From Anaerolineae bacterium (lineage in GTDB: Bacteria > Chloroflexota > Anaerolineae > 4572-78 > J111), in assembly GCA_023382535.1 (NCBI GenBank), contig JAHDWA010000055.1, forward strand, positions 7,803 to 71,802: a stretch of DNA of 64,000 nt, written 5' to 3'. Position numbers and translations under genes: made by a program. This document shows positions 8,188-17,463 of the stretch, piece after piece. The notes beneath the pieces are model-generated. The model was not told the DNA's origin and did no database searches. It was given only the letters and a program-made list of their open reading frames with translations. Every line of letters starts with the position of its first letter. Within the stretch, counting starts at the first letter, position 1.

Positions 8188-8520
8188 ATGATCAGCGAGT
8201 ATATACAAATCACTCATTGGAAAGCTGTTTCGCTCCTACTGGCCACTTTCTTACTATTTCCGGCGACTTCCCCGGTTCTGACTCCAGCGGCACCAAACGA
8301 AATTACCGGGTTGGAAGCTGGCACCACCGAGAATTTTGCTCGCTGTGAAAGCGCCAAGGGGATTGTTTTGGGACGTGAGGGCGGCCTGTTGTCACTGCTC
8401 GGTATGGACGGACACTCTGAACCTGTTGCAACAATAGTGAAAGGAGAAGGCTACTCCCCGCAAGCCATTCAGAGCGAGCAATTGGCCACCTATGTGGGTT
8501 ACGTTCGCACCGATTGTTAA
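8188..8520 (+). CDS. small secreted or membrane-anchored hypothetical protein
   Basis: A 110-residue protein not recognised as any family. The ATG at 8188 is chosen because AAGGAG stands 7-8 bases ahead; an in-frame codon at 8167 has no such site. Residues about 11-36 are hydrophobic (KAVSLLLATFLLFPATSPVL), followed by Pro and Ala, consistent with a signal peptide or anchor. The mature part is short, has one Cys near the middle (FARCES) and ends in Cys, so a disulfide is possible. It follows DUF4242 by 70 bases and may share its transcript. Function unknown. Confidence 0.6.
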   Translation: MISEYIQITHWKAVSLLLATFLLFPATSPVLTPAAPNEITGLEAGTTENFARCESAKGIVLGREGGLLSLLGMDGHSEPVATIVKGEGYSPQAIQSEQLATYVGYVRTDC

Positions 8521-8666
8521 AGGTGTGAAGCCAGGTTGCCGTTCTTGAAAAACCGATAGCCCCACACATTATAATCAAGCAGCGCCAAGATCGGTTGCTT
8601 TTTTACCAATCGAGCCAGCGACCGGGGGTCAGGGCCAGCCTGCCGGTTGCTTACTTTTCCAGCCTG

Positions 8667-10133
8667 TCACAAGCCCAACTCCCCCCACAACTGATCCACC
8701 TTCGCCTTGACCGCCGGGTCCATCTTGATCAGTTCCGGCCAGCCGCGCTGATAATCCTCCAGCGGCCCTTTGGCCGTGGCATCCAGACCAATTTTGCCGC
8801 CAAAGGCGAAGCGGTAGCTGGCGTGGTCGAGGGCGTCGGTGGGACCCTCCTGAATGAGCACATCCCGTGCCCAATCCACGTTGTTGAGCATGTGGAAATA
8901 GGCCTCCTGGGTATTCTGCACATCCACATGCTCGTCAAAAATGACAATACATTTGGTCAACATCATCAAGCCCAGGCCCCACAGGCCATTAATAACCTTG
9001 CGGGCATGGCCGGGGAAGCGCTTTTTGATCGAGACGAAAATCAGGTTGTGGAAGACACCCTCGGCAGGCATATTCACATCTACAATCTCGCCCAAAAAGA
9101 GCTTCATCAAGGGTAAAAAGAGGCGCTCGGTGGCCTTGCCCATCCAGTAATCTTCCATCGGCGGGATGCCGACGATGGTGGTCGGGTAGATGGGGTTTTT
9201 GCGGTGGGTGATGGCGGTGACATGCAGCACCGGGTAGTCGTCAGGCGGGGTGTAGTAGCCGGTGTGATCGCCAAAGGGACCTTCGGTGCGGCGCTCCGCA
9301 GGGTCAACGTAGCCCTCAATAACATACTCGGCCTGGGCCGGCGCTTCGATGGGCTGGGAGACGCACTTGACCAGCTCGACCGGCTTGCCGCGCAGCCAGC
9401 CCGCTAATAGAAATTCGTCTATACCGGGCGGCAGGGGGGCACTGCCGCACCACATTACCGCCGGGTCGCCGCCCAGGCTGACGGCAACAGGTATCCCTGC
9501 GACGCCATTTTCCTGGGCCACGCGGGTGTGTTCCGCCCCGCCTTTGTGGATCTGCCAGTGCATGCCGAGCGTGCGCCGGTCGTACACCTGCAAGCGGTAC
9601 ATCCCGACATTGCGGATGTTGGTCAGCGGGTCGCGGGAAATGATGGTGGTCATGGTGATGAATTTGCCGCCATCGTTGGGCCAGCACTTGAGGATCGGCA
9701 GGCAACTCAGATCCACCTCGTCACCTTTGTAGACGACCTCCTGTACCGGCGCTTTGTTAACAATGCTCGGTTTAAGGCCCATCGAGCGCAGGGCGTTAAG
9801 CATCTCCAGGCCCCGCGACAGAGCCGGACCAAAACCCTGCGGCAACTTGGGGTCAATCACCTTGGCCAGGTTGTCACGGAGCTGGTTGAGGTTGTCCACC
9901 CCCAACGCCCAGGCCATACGGTCGGGGTGGCCCAGGCTGTTAATCAGCACCGGAGTATCGTGGCCGGTCACATTTTCAAAGAGCAGGGCTACATTTTTGT
10001 CGAGCGGCCCTTTGCTCACCCGGTCGGTGATTTCGGTGATTTCCAATTCGGCGGAAACGGGGGTTTTGATACGTTTGAGGTGGCCCCGCTTTTCGAGCAG
10101 AGCGACAAAATCATGCAGGTCTCTGTAAGCCAT
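8667..10133 (-). CDS. UbiD-family decarboxylase (prenylated-FMN enzyme)
   Basis: A 488-residue protein matching the UbiD family over its full usual length. Recognisable stretches are NVGMYRLQVYDRRTLGMHW and HKGGAEHTR (prFMN and Mn/K site), SLGGDPA, EGPFGDHTGYY and PMEDYWMGKATERL. UbiD enzymes reversibly decarboxylate aromatic or alpha,beta-unsaturated acids, in ubiquinone or menaquinone synthesis or in aromatic degradation. They need prenylated FMN made by UbiX, which is not in the window. The gene stands alone on the minus strand after a palindrome and downstream of the nucleoside-permease genes. The specific substrate cannot be assigned. Confidence 0.9.
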   Translation of the reverse strand: MAYRDLHDFVALLEKRGHLKRIKTPVSAELEITEITDRVSKGPLDKNVALLFENVTGHDTPVLINSLGHPDRMAWALGVDNLNQLRDNLAKVIDPKLPQGFGPALSRGLEMLNALRSMGLKPSIVNKAPVQEVVYKGDEVDLSCLPILKCWPNDGGKFITMTTIISRDPLTNIRNVGMYRLQVYDRRTLGMHWQIHKGGAEHTRVAQENGVAGIPVAVSLGGDPAVMWCGSAPLPPGIDEFLLAGWLRGKPVELVKCVSQPIEAPAQAEYVIEGYVDPAERRTEGPFGDHTGYYTPPDDYPVLHVTAITHRKNPIYPTTIVGIPPMEDYWMGKATERLFLPLMKLFLGEIVDVNMPAEGVFHNLIFVSIKKRFPGHARKVINGLWGLGLMMLTKCIVIFDEHVDVQNTQEAYFHMLNNVDWARDVLIQEGPTDALDHASYRFAFGGKIGLDATAKGPLEDYQRGWPELIKMDPAVKAKVDQLWGELGL

Positions 10134-10146
10134 ATTCCTCGTCTTG

Positions 10147-10196
10147 CGTGCTGCGTGTTTCGTTTTCTCTTCACGCCAGACGCAACACGCAGCACG
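10147..10196. repeat. inverted repeat between UbiD and permease genes
   Basis: CGTGCTGCGTGTT (10147-10159) and AACACGCAGCACG (10184-10196) form a 13-bp stem with a 24-base loop. It lies directly after the stop of the last permease gene (minus strand) and may end or stabilise that transcript. No clear T-run accompanies it. Confidence 0.6.
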
Positions 10197-10212
10197 AGTC
10201 TATAAAATTTTC

Positions 10213-11598
10213 TTAATCCTTCTCATACGGCACGCCGTCTGAAGCCGGCGGGATGGATTGGCCGATGACGCCGGCCAGGACAACCATCGTCACGATGTAG
10301 GGGGCCATCAGCAGGAACTCGCTGGAAATCGGGACCTGCTCGATGCCCAGACCTTGCAGCTTGACCTGGAGCGCGTCGGCAAAACCGAAAATCAGCGAAG
10401 CGCCAAACGCGCCCAGGGGGGTCCACTTGCCAAAAATCATGGCCGCCAGGCCGATAAAGCCTTTACCGGCGGTCAGCAGCTCGTCAAAACGGCCCACCGA
10501 ACCAACCGTGAAGTAAGCGCCGCCAATCCCGGCGACCATACCGCCCATAATCACGTTGATATAGCGCATCTTGAAAACATTGACGCCCAGGGTATCGGCG
10601 GCTTTGGGATGCTCACCCACGGCAATCGTGCGCAGCCCCCAGCGGGTATAAAACAGCATGATGTGGATAGCAATGACCAGCGTAAAGAGGATATAGATAA
10701 TTAAACTATTTTCAAACAGGAGCGGGCCGATAATCGGAATGCTCGACAGGCCCGGGATAGGCAGTATTTTGAAGGTGCCACTGCTGTTGAGGGCCTGGAT
10801 TGGCTGCAAAAAGCGCTGGCTCAGAAAACTGGTCATGCCGGCAGCAAAAATATTAATGACCGTACCACTGATAATTTGGTCCACCTTAAATTGAATAGAA
10901 AGCCAGGCATGAAAAGCCGCGAGCAATCCCCCGATAAGGACTGCGCCGAGCAGGCCCAACAACAAGTGCCAGGGAACAGCATCCGACAAATTGGCGGCAT
11001 CCAGGCCCCGACCAATGCTGGCCAGCCAGGCCGGAAAGAGCGGTTCGCCAGTTACAGCATCCACCGCATCGTAATTGCGAAAGATACTGGAGACCACCAC
11101 TGCGGCCATGGCCCCGCTTAACATCATGCCCTCGATGGCAATATTGACCACGCCGGCCCGCTCGCACAGGATGCCGCTTAACGCGCCAAAGGCAATCGGC
11201 GCTGCTCGTAGCAGCGAGGCGGAAACCATACCCAACAGATTCATGGACTCGCCCCGCGCGGCCCAGGTAAGAAAGCCAAACACAAAAATCAAGGAGACGA
11301 CGAGCAAAACCAAATTTACCCTTTTAAAGCCTCTGGCCAGTTGCCAGCCCCCGGCAAAAGCAACGACGACCGCCAAGCCCCACAAGGTTGACTGGGTGGG
11401 CAGCACCCAGTCTTCCAGCCGGGGAGCGTTGGTTCTGGCGCCGGGGTTTAGACCAAAAGAAGTCGTCATATCGGCCGTGGTGTTTAAGGCAAATAGGGCG
11501 ACAATGGCAACTGCCACCACCAGGAAAAAAATGCCCATCCCCATACTGCGCCTGTCTCTAACAGCGAAGGCCCTGGTTGAAAGTGCGGCTGTACTCAA
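10213..11598 (-). CDS. nupQ: nucleoside-type ABC transporter permease (NupQ/YufQ family)
   Basis: A 461-residue membrane protein of the BPD_transp_2 family. The core (from about residue 125) shows ERAGVVNIAIEGMMLSGA, the recognised start of YufQ/NupQ-like permeases, then many membrane segments and a GGAYFTVGSVGRF loop. An extra N-terminal region adds about three membrane segments, making it longer than the roughly 320 residues usual for NupQ. The start is TTG at 11598, with AGGAGG six bases ahead. It is the last gene of the NupO, hydrolase, NupP, NupQ unit. Expected role: one half of the pore importing purine or pyrimidine nucleosides. Confidence 0.87.
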   Translation of the reverse strand: MSTAALSTRAFAVRDRRSMGMGIFFLVVAVAIVALFALNTTADMTTSFGLNPGARTNAPRLEDWVLPTQSTLWGLAVVVAFAGGWQLARGFKRVNLVLLVVSLIFVFGFLTWAARGESMNLLGMVSASLLRAAPIAFGALSGILCERAGVVNIAIEGMMLSGAMAAVVVSSIFRNYDAVDAVTGEPLFPAWLASIGRGLDAANLSDAVPWHLLLGLLGAVLIGGLLAAFHAWLSIQFKVDQIISGTVINIFAAGMTSFLSQRFLQPIQALNSSGTFKILPIPGLSSIPIIGPLLFENSLIIYILFTLVIAIHIMLFYTRWGLRTIAVGEHPKAADTLGVNVFKMRYINVIMGGMVAGIGGAYFTVGSVGRFDELLTAGKGFIGLAAMIFGKWTPLGAFGASLIFGFADALQVKLQGLGIEQVPISSEFLLMAPYIVTMVVLAGVIGQSIPPASDGVPYEKD

Positions 11599-11649
11599 TG
11601 GTAACCTCCTGAATTCGTTTCAACGTCCAATGTTCAAACGTTTAACGGA

Positions 11650-12843
11650 CTACGCGCCCCAACCCCGGGTGAAGGTAGCGCCTTCCGCCTCTGATTTAGC
11701 CCTGACTCGATACACCCAGCGGACAATCGCCGGGGCAGCAATAAAGACAATCACCAAAGCCTGGACAATGGAAATGATGTCAATCGGAATGCTGGCGATA
11801 GACTGCATGCGGGTCGCGCCGTTGCGTAAGGTACCAAACAGCAGCGCCGCCAGCACAACCCCCAGGGGATGGCTCTTACCCAATAGAGCTAGGGCAATCG
11901 CGTCGAAACCATAACCGGAGGAGAAACCGCCGGCCAAAAAGTGGTTAAGACCCAGCACCTCGTTGGTTCCGGCCAAGCCGGCCAACCCCCCACTAATAGC
12001 CATGGTCAGCACAATGATCCGGGTAATCTTGATGCCGCCATAGCGGGCAGCATTGGGATTGGCCCCAACCGTGCGGATTTCAAAACCCAGCGTAGTTTTG
12101 AAGAGGAGCCACCAGATCACAAAGGCGGTCAGCAGGGCCAGGAAAAAGCCCCAGTGGAAGCGGTATCCTTCAAAAAGCTGCGGCAGATAGGCGGTGGGGA
12201 AAATTTCGGCGGTGACAGGTCTGTCGCCGCCGGGCCGACGGAGAGGACCGGTAAAGGCCCAGTCAAAAAAGCGGAAGGCAATGTAGTTCAACATAATCGT
12301 ATTAATGACTTCGTGAGCGCCGGTTTTGGCCTTGAGAATGCCCGGGATAGAGGCATACAGCGCCCCCCCTGCCATTCCACCCAGCAAAGCCAGAGGTAAG
12401 TGAATAACCGCCGGTAATTGGAAGCTGTAGCCGATGATAACCGCCACTGCCGCTCCAACCAACAATTGCCCCTCGCCGCCGATATTAAACAACCCACCCC
12501 GAAAGCCAACGGCTACAGCGAGTCCCGTAAAAATGTAAGGAGTTGCCGCAACCAGGCTTTCACTGATGGCGGCGGCACTGCCCAGTGAGCCGGAAAATAG
12601 AGCGCCGTAAGCGACCGAGATACTCGTCCACACGGCTGCCAGGCCCGTGCCCAGCCCACCCTCGCGGAAAGCAGCATAAACAGCAGCATCGGTAACGACA
12701 ATGATAATGCCGCCAATCACCAGGGCTGAAAAAACGGCCAGGGCCGGGATCAGCAGGGTATCCAGGATGCTTTTGAGCAGGTTGGATGTCGGCGGCTCTT
12801 TACCTTTGGCAGTAGTTGGTGTTACTTTAGCGCTTGCTTCCAT
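11650..12843 (-). CDS. nupP: nucleoside-type ABC transporter permease (NupP/YufP family)
   Basis: A 397-residue membrane protein, the partner permease of the downstream NupQ-like gene. Family marks include GGLFNIGGEGQLLVGA, HEVINTIMLNYIA, the cytoplasmic coupling stretch FEIRTVGANPNAARYGGI and GGLAGLAGTNEVLG. About ten hydrophobic segments are visible. The ATG at 12843 has AGGAGG upstream. A 51-base gap to NupQ suggests one transcript. Together they should form the heterodimeric channel energised by the NupO-like ATPase. No binding-protein gene accompanies this unit; the only candidate nearby is the BMP half of the fusion protein at 18419-20656. Confidence 0.88.
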   Translation of the reverse strand: MEASAKVTPTTAKGKEPPTSNLLKSILDTLLIPALAVFSALVIGGIIIVVTDAAVYAAFREGGLGTGLAAVWTSISVAYGALFSGSLGSAAAISESLVAATPYIFTGLAVAVGFRGGLFNIGGEGQLLVGAAVAVIIGYSFQLPAVIHLPLALLGGMAGGALYASIPGILKAKTGAHEVINTIMLNYIAFRFFDWAFTGPLRRPGGDRPVTAEIFPTAYLPQLFEGYRFHWGFFLALLTAFVIWWLLFKTTLGFEIRTVGANPNAARYGGIKITRIIVLTMAISGGLAGLAGTNEVLGLNHFLAGGFSSGYGFDAIALALLGKSHPLGVVLAALLFGTLRNGATRMQSIASIPIDIISIVQALVIVFIAAPAIVRWVYRVRAKSEAEGATFTRGWGA

Positions 12844-12870
12844 ACTTGGATCTGCCTCCTAATTTTTGCT

Positions 12871-13815
12871 TCACCTTCGCAGCAATTCCAGCACGTAATC
12901 TAAAAACCCCTCAACCTCTACCCTACCTGCTGCCAGGATTTGCCGGCCTGTTGAAACTTCCTTGATCCGCCCGGCGCTTGGCCCTGTGGCAACCACCTCG
13001 GTTTGCGCCTCACGGAAGGTGATGAACTGCGGCCCGCCCAGGTAGCCGGTCGTCAGCGTATCCCACATGTGGTAGACATACTCATAACTGGGAATCGTCC
13101 CCAGCGTCAGCGCCCAGCATTGCCCGGCCAAATCAGAGAGGGGACAGCGGCGCTGCCGGGCGAGCCGCTGCAAGAAATCGCGGGTAACCGGCACGTGATT
13201 GGTTGCATCCAGCGGAAAGAGCGTGATCGGCGCAGGTGACTGCCACAAAGAATATGTGGCGGGCGGGTCCCAGTAGGCATTCCACTCGGCGCTGCCGTCG
13301 TGCTCGTAATCGCGCACATTGCCCTTGACCTGGAGCGCCCCCCCCATCCAGACAATTTCTTCAATCTTAGCTGCCAGGCCGGGTTCCTGGGTCAAAGCCA
13401 GGGCCAGGTTGCTAACCGGCCCGGTAATGAGCACGGTCAACGGCTCTGTAGCTTCGCGCAGTTTCCGGGCGATGAATTCATGTCCGGGCGCTCCTACGGG
13501 CGAGGGCAAAGGTTCTTCATTCTCGTTGAGAATAGGCAGGGCATCAATGGGATAAGGCTGCAACCGCCACGTTTGCGGGAAAGGATTTACTCCGTGCAAC
13601 ATTCCCTGGCTAACCGGAATATCCAGCCGGTCAAAAAACCGTAAAATTTTGAGCGAACTTGACGTTGCCGGCCCCAAAAAACAGTCTGCCGGTGTGACGA
13701 CTACCCCGGCCAACTCAATATGCGGCATGGCCAGCACCATCATTAATGAGAGCAGATCGTCCACCCCCCCATCATGGTCAAATAGAATTGTCCGCTTTTT
13801 GGGAGACTCGGCCAC
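12871..13815 (-). CDS. nucleoside hydrolase (IUNH family)
   Basis: A 314-residue protein of the inosine-uridine-preferring nucleoside hydrolase family, which splits ribonucleosides into base and ribose. The N-terminal calcium-binding motif FDHDGGVDD is intact. VWMGGALQVKGN with the following AEWNAYWDPPA, the NHVPVT stretch and an Asp in HMWDTLTTGY complete the active-site pattern. I prefer GTG at 13815, which has AGGAGA six bases ahead, over a TTG 21 bases upstream. It lies between the ATPase and permease genes of the nucleoside importer, so imported nucleosides are probably hydrolysed at once in the cytosol. Confidence 0.88.
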   Translation of the reverse strand: MAESPKKRTILFDHDGGVDDLLSLMMVLAMPHIELAGVVVTPADCFLGPATSSSLKILRFFDRLDIPVSQGMLHGVNPFPQTWRLQPYPIDALPILNENEEPLPSPVGAPGHEFIARKLREATEPLTVLITGPVSNLALALTQEPGLAAKIEEIVWMGGALQVKGNVRDYEHDGSAEWNAYWDPPATYSLWQSPAPITLFPLDATNHVPVTRDFLQRLARQRRCPLSDLAGQCWALTLGTIPSYEYVYHMWDTLTTGYLGGPQFITFREAQTEVVATGPSAGRIKEVSTGRQILAAGRVEVEGFLDYVLELLRR

Positions 13816-13831
13816 ACCACCTCTCCTAACA

Positions 13832-13851
13832 TTCAACGTTCAAACGTTGAA
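13832..13851. repeat. short palindrome between ATPase and hydrolase genes
   Basis: TTCAACGTT (13832-13840) and AACGTTGAA (13843-13851) form a tight inverted repeat between the ATPase gene and the nucleoside hydrolase start. A related degenerate run (TTCAACGTCCAATGTTCAAACG) occurs at about 11617-11640 before NupQ. Both may be regulatory sites or decayed repeats; no function is claimed. Confidence 0.4.
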
Positions 13852-13853
13852 CG

Positions 13854-15422
13854 TTATAACACCACTTCAACGTCAACCTCAACCGGCTCGACCTCACCCT
13901 CGGCCGGCAAATCGCTGGGACGATGGCCGGCCATGAGCAGGCCCAACTGCTCTTTAGTCACCCGGTTGGCCGGCAGAATATCCACAATTTTACCCTCAAA
14001 CATCACCGCAATCCGGTCGCTAAGGGCGCGAATTTCGTCCAGTTCGGTCGAAACAACCAGAACAGCGTCACCCTCATCCCGCTTTTCGATCAGGCGGTGG
14101 TGAATGTACTCAATAGAACCCACGTCCAGCCCGCGCGTTGGCTGTGAGGCTATCAGCAGCTTGATCGGCCGGGAGAACTCGCGGGCCACAATCACTTTTT
14201 GCTGGTTGCCTCCAGACAGCGTTTTAGCTGCCGCTTCAATACTGGGCGTGCGCACGTCAAAATCCTTGACTAACTGGGCCGAGACCTCGTTCACTTTTTC
14301 CTCGTTAATAATGATGCCCTTGGCAAAGGTGTTGTAGTAAGTATTCAAGATCAAATTATCTTTTATCGGGAAACTCAGCACCAGGCCATCCCGCTGCCGG
14401 TCTTCCGGAACATGAGCGACGCCTAATTCGGTAATTTGGCGGGGCGAGGCATGATTGATATTTTGTCCGGCAATCTGTATCGTTCCGCTCTGGGCATGGC
14501 TCAGGCCGGTTAAGGCTTTAACCAGCTCGGTTTGACCATTCCCCTGCACGCCGGCAATTCCCAGAACCTCTCCGGCCTTCACCTCAAACGAAACCCCCCT
14601 GACGGCCGGATTGCCCCGATCATCATGAACATGCAAATCTTTGACCACCAGCACCGGCTCGCCGGGCGCGGCGATCTTTTTCTTAACCATTAATTCGACA
14701 GACCGCCCGACCATCATTTCGGCCAATGATTGGGGAGTAGCGCCGGTTGGAGTGGTCGTACCCACCGTTTTGCCCCGCCGGATCACTGTAATCCGGTCGG
14801 CTACGGCCAGCACCTCTTTTAATTTGTGGGTGATAAAAATCAGCGACACGCCCTGGGCCACCAGCGATTTGATAATGGCGAAAAGCTCTTCCACCTCTTG
14901 CGGGGTCAGCACTGCGGTCGGCTCGTCAAAAATGAGGATGTTAGCGTCGCGGTAGAGGACTTTAATAATCTCAACCCGCTGCTGGATGCCCACCGGCAGG
15001 TCTTTAATATAAGCGTCGGGGTTAACCTGCAAGCCATATTGGCGCGAAATTTCGCGGATACGGTTCGCTACCTTTTTGCGGTCTAAGAAGATACCCCGGT
15101 GAATTGACTCTTCCCCCAGCATGACGTTCTCGGTCACAGTCAGCACCGGGATCAACATGAAGTGCTGGTGCACCATACCAATCCCCTGGCGAATGGCGTC
15201 GGTTGGGCCGGAAATTTCAACTTTTTGGCCGTTGATGAAGATTTCTCCTTTGGTAGGTTTGTACAAACCGTACAAAATATTCATCAAGGTGCTTTTGCCG
15301 GCGCCATTTTCCCCCAGCAAAGCATGAATTTCACCCTTTTCCAGGGTCAGATTGATATTATCGTTAGCCAGAACACCGGGGAATTGTTTAGTGATACCGC
15401 GTAATTCCAGGACTGGAGGCAT
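13854..15422 (-). CDS. nupO: nucleoside/sugar ABC transporter ATP-binding protein (NupO/YufO family)
   Basis: A 522-residue protein with two fused ABC cassettes, typical of simple-sugar and nucleoside importers. The first has Walker A GENGAGKST near residue 38, a DLPVGIQQRVEI signature variant and ILIFDEPTAVL. The second has GVQGNGQTELVKA as a degenerate Walker A, signature LSGGNQQK and KLLIASQPTRGLD as a Walker B variant, the asymmetric arrangement normal for the family. The start ATG has AAGGAAGG upstream and is about 35 bases after the predicted TSS of an extended -10 promoter at 15464-15492. It opens the NupO, hydrolase, NupP, NupQ unit. Confidence 0.9.
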   Translation of the reverse strand: MPPVLELRGITKQFPGVLANDNINLTLEKGEIHALLGENGAGKSTLMNILYGLYKPTKGEIFINGQKVEISGPTDAIRQGIGMVHQHFMLIPVLTVTENVMLGEESIHRGIFLDRKKVANRIREISRQYGLQVNPDAYIKDLPVGIQQRVEIIKVLYRDANILIFDEPTAVLTPQEVEELFAIIKSLVAQGVSLIFITHKLKEVLAVADRITVIRRGKTVGTTTPTGATPQSLAEMMVGRSVELMVKKKIAAPGEPVLVVKDLHVHDDRGNPAVRGVSFEVKAGEVLGIAGVQGNGQTELVKALTGLSHAQSGTIQIAGQNINHASPRQITELGVAHVPEDRQRDGLVLSFPIKDNLILNTYYNTFAKGIIINEEKVNEVSAQLVKDFDVRTPSIEAAAKTLSGGNQQKVIVAREFSRPIKLLIASQPTRGLDVGSIEYIHHRLIEKRDEGDAVLVVSTELDEIRALSDRIAVMFEGKIVDILPANRVTKEQLGLLMAGHRPSDLPAEGEVEPVEVDVEVVL

Positions 15423-15463
15423 AAGCGATCCTTCCTTTGGGCTCCACTTTGAGTAGGTACTCT

Positions 15464-15492
15464 ATTATAGCACAGGTTAGAACGGCGTAAAG
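15464..15492 (-). promoter_or_regulatory. promoter of the nucleoside importer unit
   Basis: On the minus strand CTTTAC, a 17-base spacer and TGCTATAAT (extended -10; TATAAT at 15464-15469) sit just after the PhnE terminator and before nupO. This indicates a separate transcript for the nucleoside importer. Confidence 0.6.
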
Positions 15493-15531
15493 AAAAAAAA
15501 GACCTCAAAGATCTTAAAAACCTTTGAGGTC
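15492..15531 (-). terminator. intrinsic terminator after phnE
   Basis: On the minus strand GACCTCAAAG and CTTTGAGGTC pair in a 10-bp stem followed by eight T. It starts 8 bases after the phnE stop codon and overlaps the nupO promoter region, dividing the composite uptake locus into two transcription units. Confidence 0.8.
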
Positions 15532-15538
15532 TCACTTT

Positions 15539-17380
15539 TCAAACGATCTTTTCTCGGATTTTGGCGCTGACGTAATCGAGAGTTGCCACCACAATGGCAA
15601 TGGCTATCATCTGCACACTGGCCTGGCGATACTTGAGCAGATTCAGGTTCTGCTGCAATAAGAAACCAATACCACCGCCACCGGCAAAGCCGATGATGGT
15701 TGACATGCGCACGTTGATATCCCAGCGATAGATGGTAAAGGCGATGTAGGGCGGCACAATCTGGGGCATCACGGCGTAGATTATTGTCTGCAAGCGGTTG
15801 GCCCCGGTGGCCGTAACCGCTTCAAGCGGGCCTTCGGCGATATTCTCGACCTGCTCCGAATAGAGCTTGCCCAGCGAGGCGATGGTATGGAGCGTCAGCG
15901 CCAATACCCCGGCAAACGGTCCAATACCAACCCAGACCACAAACACAATCGCCATAATTAGCGGCTCAATCGAGCGCAGCGTATTCAAAATAGTCCGGCT
16001 GGTATAATAGATGATCATGCCGGTCGGCATGGGACGATCGGGACTGAATACCAGCGCTGCCAGGCCAAAGATGATCGCCCCAATGGTTCCCGCCAAACCC
16101 ATGTAATACCAGGGATTTGTCGGTTGATAGAGCCACGTGACCAGGGCAGCCACCAGGCCAAACAGGATTGCTCCGGCCAGCACGGCGACCACGACACTAA
16201 AAATTTTGGCCCAAACGGTATTACCCAGGCGGCGCAGTAAGGTCTCGGAAGCTGCACCGGCCAGCGAAGCCAGGGCAAACGCGCCCACAATGCCGCCGAT
16301 CAAAGGCAGAAAAATAACTAAAGTATCTGAAACGACGAAGAGGAAGTTCCCGAGAAAAGCAAAGTTCCCCAATACCGCCATCAAGCCCTGGCTCAGCCTT
16401 AGCCCCAGCCCGCCCACAACACCCAGGACCAAGGCGGTACCCACGATCGTCAACAGTCCTAGCCCATACCCGCGTATGTTAGCCATCCAGTAGGCCTGAC
16501 CGGGGCGACTAGTTGCCTGAACGGTCAAAAACAAGAGCGCTGGCGCCAACAGCATGGCTGCGGCAGAGGTATTAGCGCCGGTAATCAGGTCGGCTATCCC
16601 CCCACCAACGGTACCAAATAACCACCAACCGGTCCACCAGCCCAGCGGAGCCGCCACAAGCAGAGTCAGCCAGCTACCAAAAGTACTGGTTATCTGGATC
16701 ATCAAATTGCGGGCTGACAGAAAGCTAATCGGGATAGACAAAATTGTACCCAGGGTTGTAGCAATCAGGGCCAGAAAGATGGTCTCAATGATCTTGGCGA
16801 TTGTCTCATAGACCGAGGCGCTTGGTTGAGGCCAGCCGGAGGTTCGATTCACAACCGCTCGCACGGTCTGCGGCTCCTCAGAAGTACGGTCCCGCCTGAG
16901 TCGAACCGTTTCGACAAAATTGCCCTGCGGATCAGCCCTGACAACCTGGTTGGTCAGAGGTAATTCAACCGCCTGGCTGGGATCGGCGTTGTAGGGCACA
17001 AAGTAGAGAAAAACATCCTCCCCTGGCTCAAAGCCGCTGCCACTGACCTCAATTTCGCTGGCAGGAGCAGCGCAGCGCATAGACAGTTGAATAGCCGGGC
17101 CGGTTGTAGCCGCCGCATCCGGCAGTTGAAATTGGGTGGCAGGGCAGGGTATCAAAATCGGCGCTTCGATTTCCAACCGTTCTGTTTCATACTCGGTCAG
17201 ATCAGGCCGAGCCAACGAGCGGATAACATTGACCAACTGCCCCTGCCGTCTTTCCTTTTTAGGTTCTTCCAGGTTGATCTGAGTCACCTGGAACCCATAG
17301 GCAAAAACAACGATGAGGACAATAACTAAAAGAAAGGTACGGATAAAGCGCTGGCCCGGTTTGGCGTTCTTATCATTCAT
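15539..17380 (-). CDS. phnE: PhnE-like permease with extra N-terminal domain and internal insertion
   Basis: A 613-residue permease, more than twice the usual length of about 270. A membrane anchor (residues 12-33) leads to an extracytoplasmic region (34-190) with two Cys and a beta-rich look (EIEVSGSGFEPGEDVFLYF). PhnE proper starts at about 193 with ETIFLALIATTLGTILSIPI and SARNL. It is then interrupted by about 220 residues containing several membrane segments (227-450) before resuming at RTILNTLRSIEPL, with the EAA-type loop EAVTATGANRLQTIIYAVMP and ending VATLDYVSAKIRE. The ATG at 17380 has GGAGGAG upstream. It lies downstream of phnC and ends at a terminator. Probable substrate: phosphonate, phosphite or a related oxyanion. 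Confidence 0.85.
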   Translation of the reverse strand: MNDKNAKPGQRFIRTFLLVIVLIVVFAYGFQVTQINLEEPKKERRQGQLVNVIRSLARPDLTEYETERLEIEAPILIPCPATQFQLPDAAATTGPAIQLSMRCAAPASEIEVSGSGFEPGEDVFLYFVPYNADPSQAVELPLTNQVVRADPQGNFVETVRLRRDRTSEEPQTVRAVVNRTSGWPQPSASVYETIAKIIETIFLALIATTLGTILSIPISFLSARNLMIQITSTFGSWLTLLVAAPLGWWTGWWLFGTVGGGIADLITGANTSAAAMLLAPALLFLTVQATSRPGQAYWMANIRGYGLGLLTIVGTALVLGVVGGLGLRLSQGLMAVLGNFAFLGNFLFVVSDTLVIFLPLIGGIVGAFALASLAGAASETLLRRLGNTVWAKIFSVVVAVLAGAILFGLVAALVTWLYQPTNPWYYMGLAGTIGAIIFGLAALVFSPDRPMPTGMIIYYTSRTILNTLRSIEPLIMAIVFVVWVGIGPFAGVLALTLHTIASLGKLYSEQVENIAEGPLEAVTATGANRLQTIIYAVMPQIVPPYIAFTIYRWDINVRMSTIIGFAGGGGIGFLLQQNLNLLKYRQASVQMIAIAIVVATLDYVSAKIREKIV

Positions 17381-17421
17381 CAATCGTACTCCTCCACTAC
17401 GACCGCCGGCTCCATCCTCTT

Positions 17422-17443
17422 CCCTCCCCTTAAGAGGGGAGGG
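17422..17443. repeat. short palindrome between phnC and phnE
   Basis: CCCTCCCC and GGGGAGGG flank TTAAGA in the gap between phnC and phnE. It may tune the downstream message or be a decayed repeat; nothing more can be said. Confidence 0.4.
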
Positions 17444-17463
17444 CTAGGGTGGGGATCAAGCGG

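Noticed and set aside
16846..16860. GGTTCGATTC, reminiscent of a tRNA T-loop
   Set aside because: It lies inside the phnE coding sequence and no acceptor or anticodon arms can be drawn around it. No tRNA gene was found anywhere in the window.
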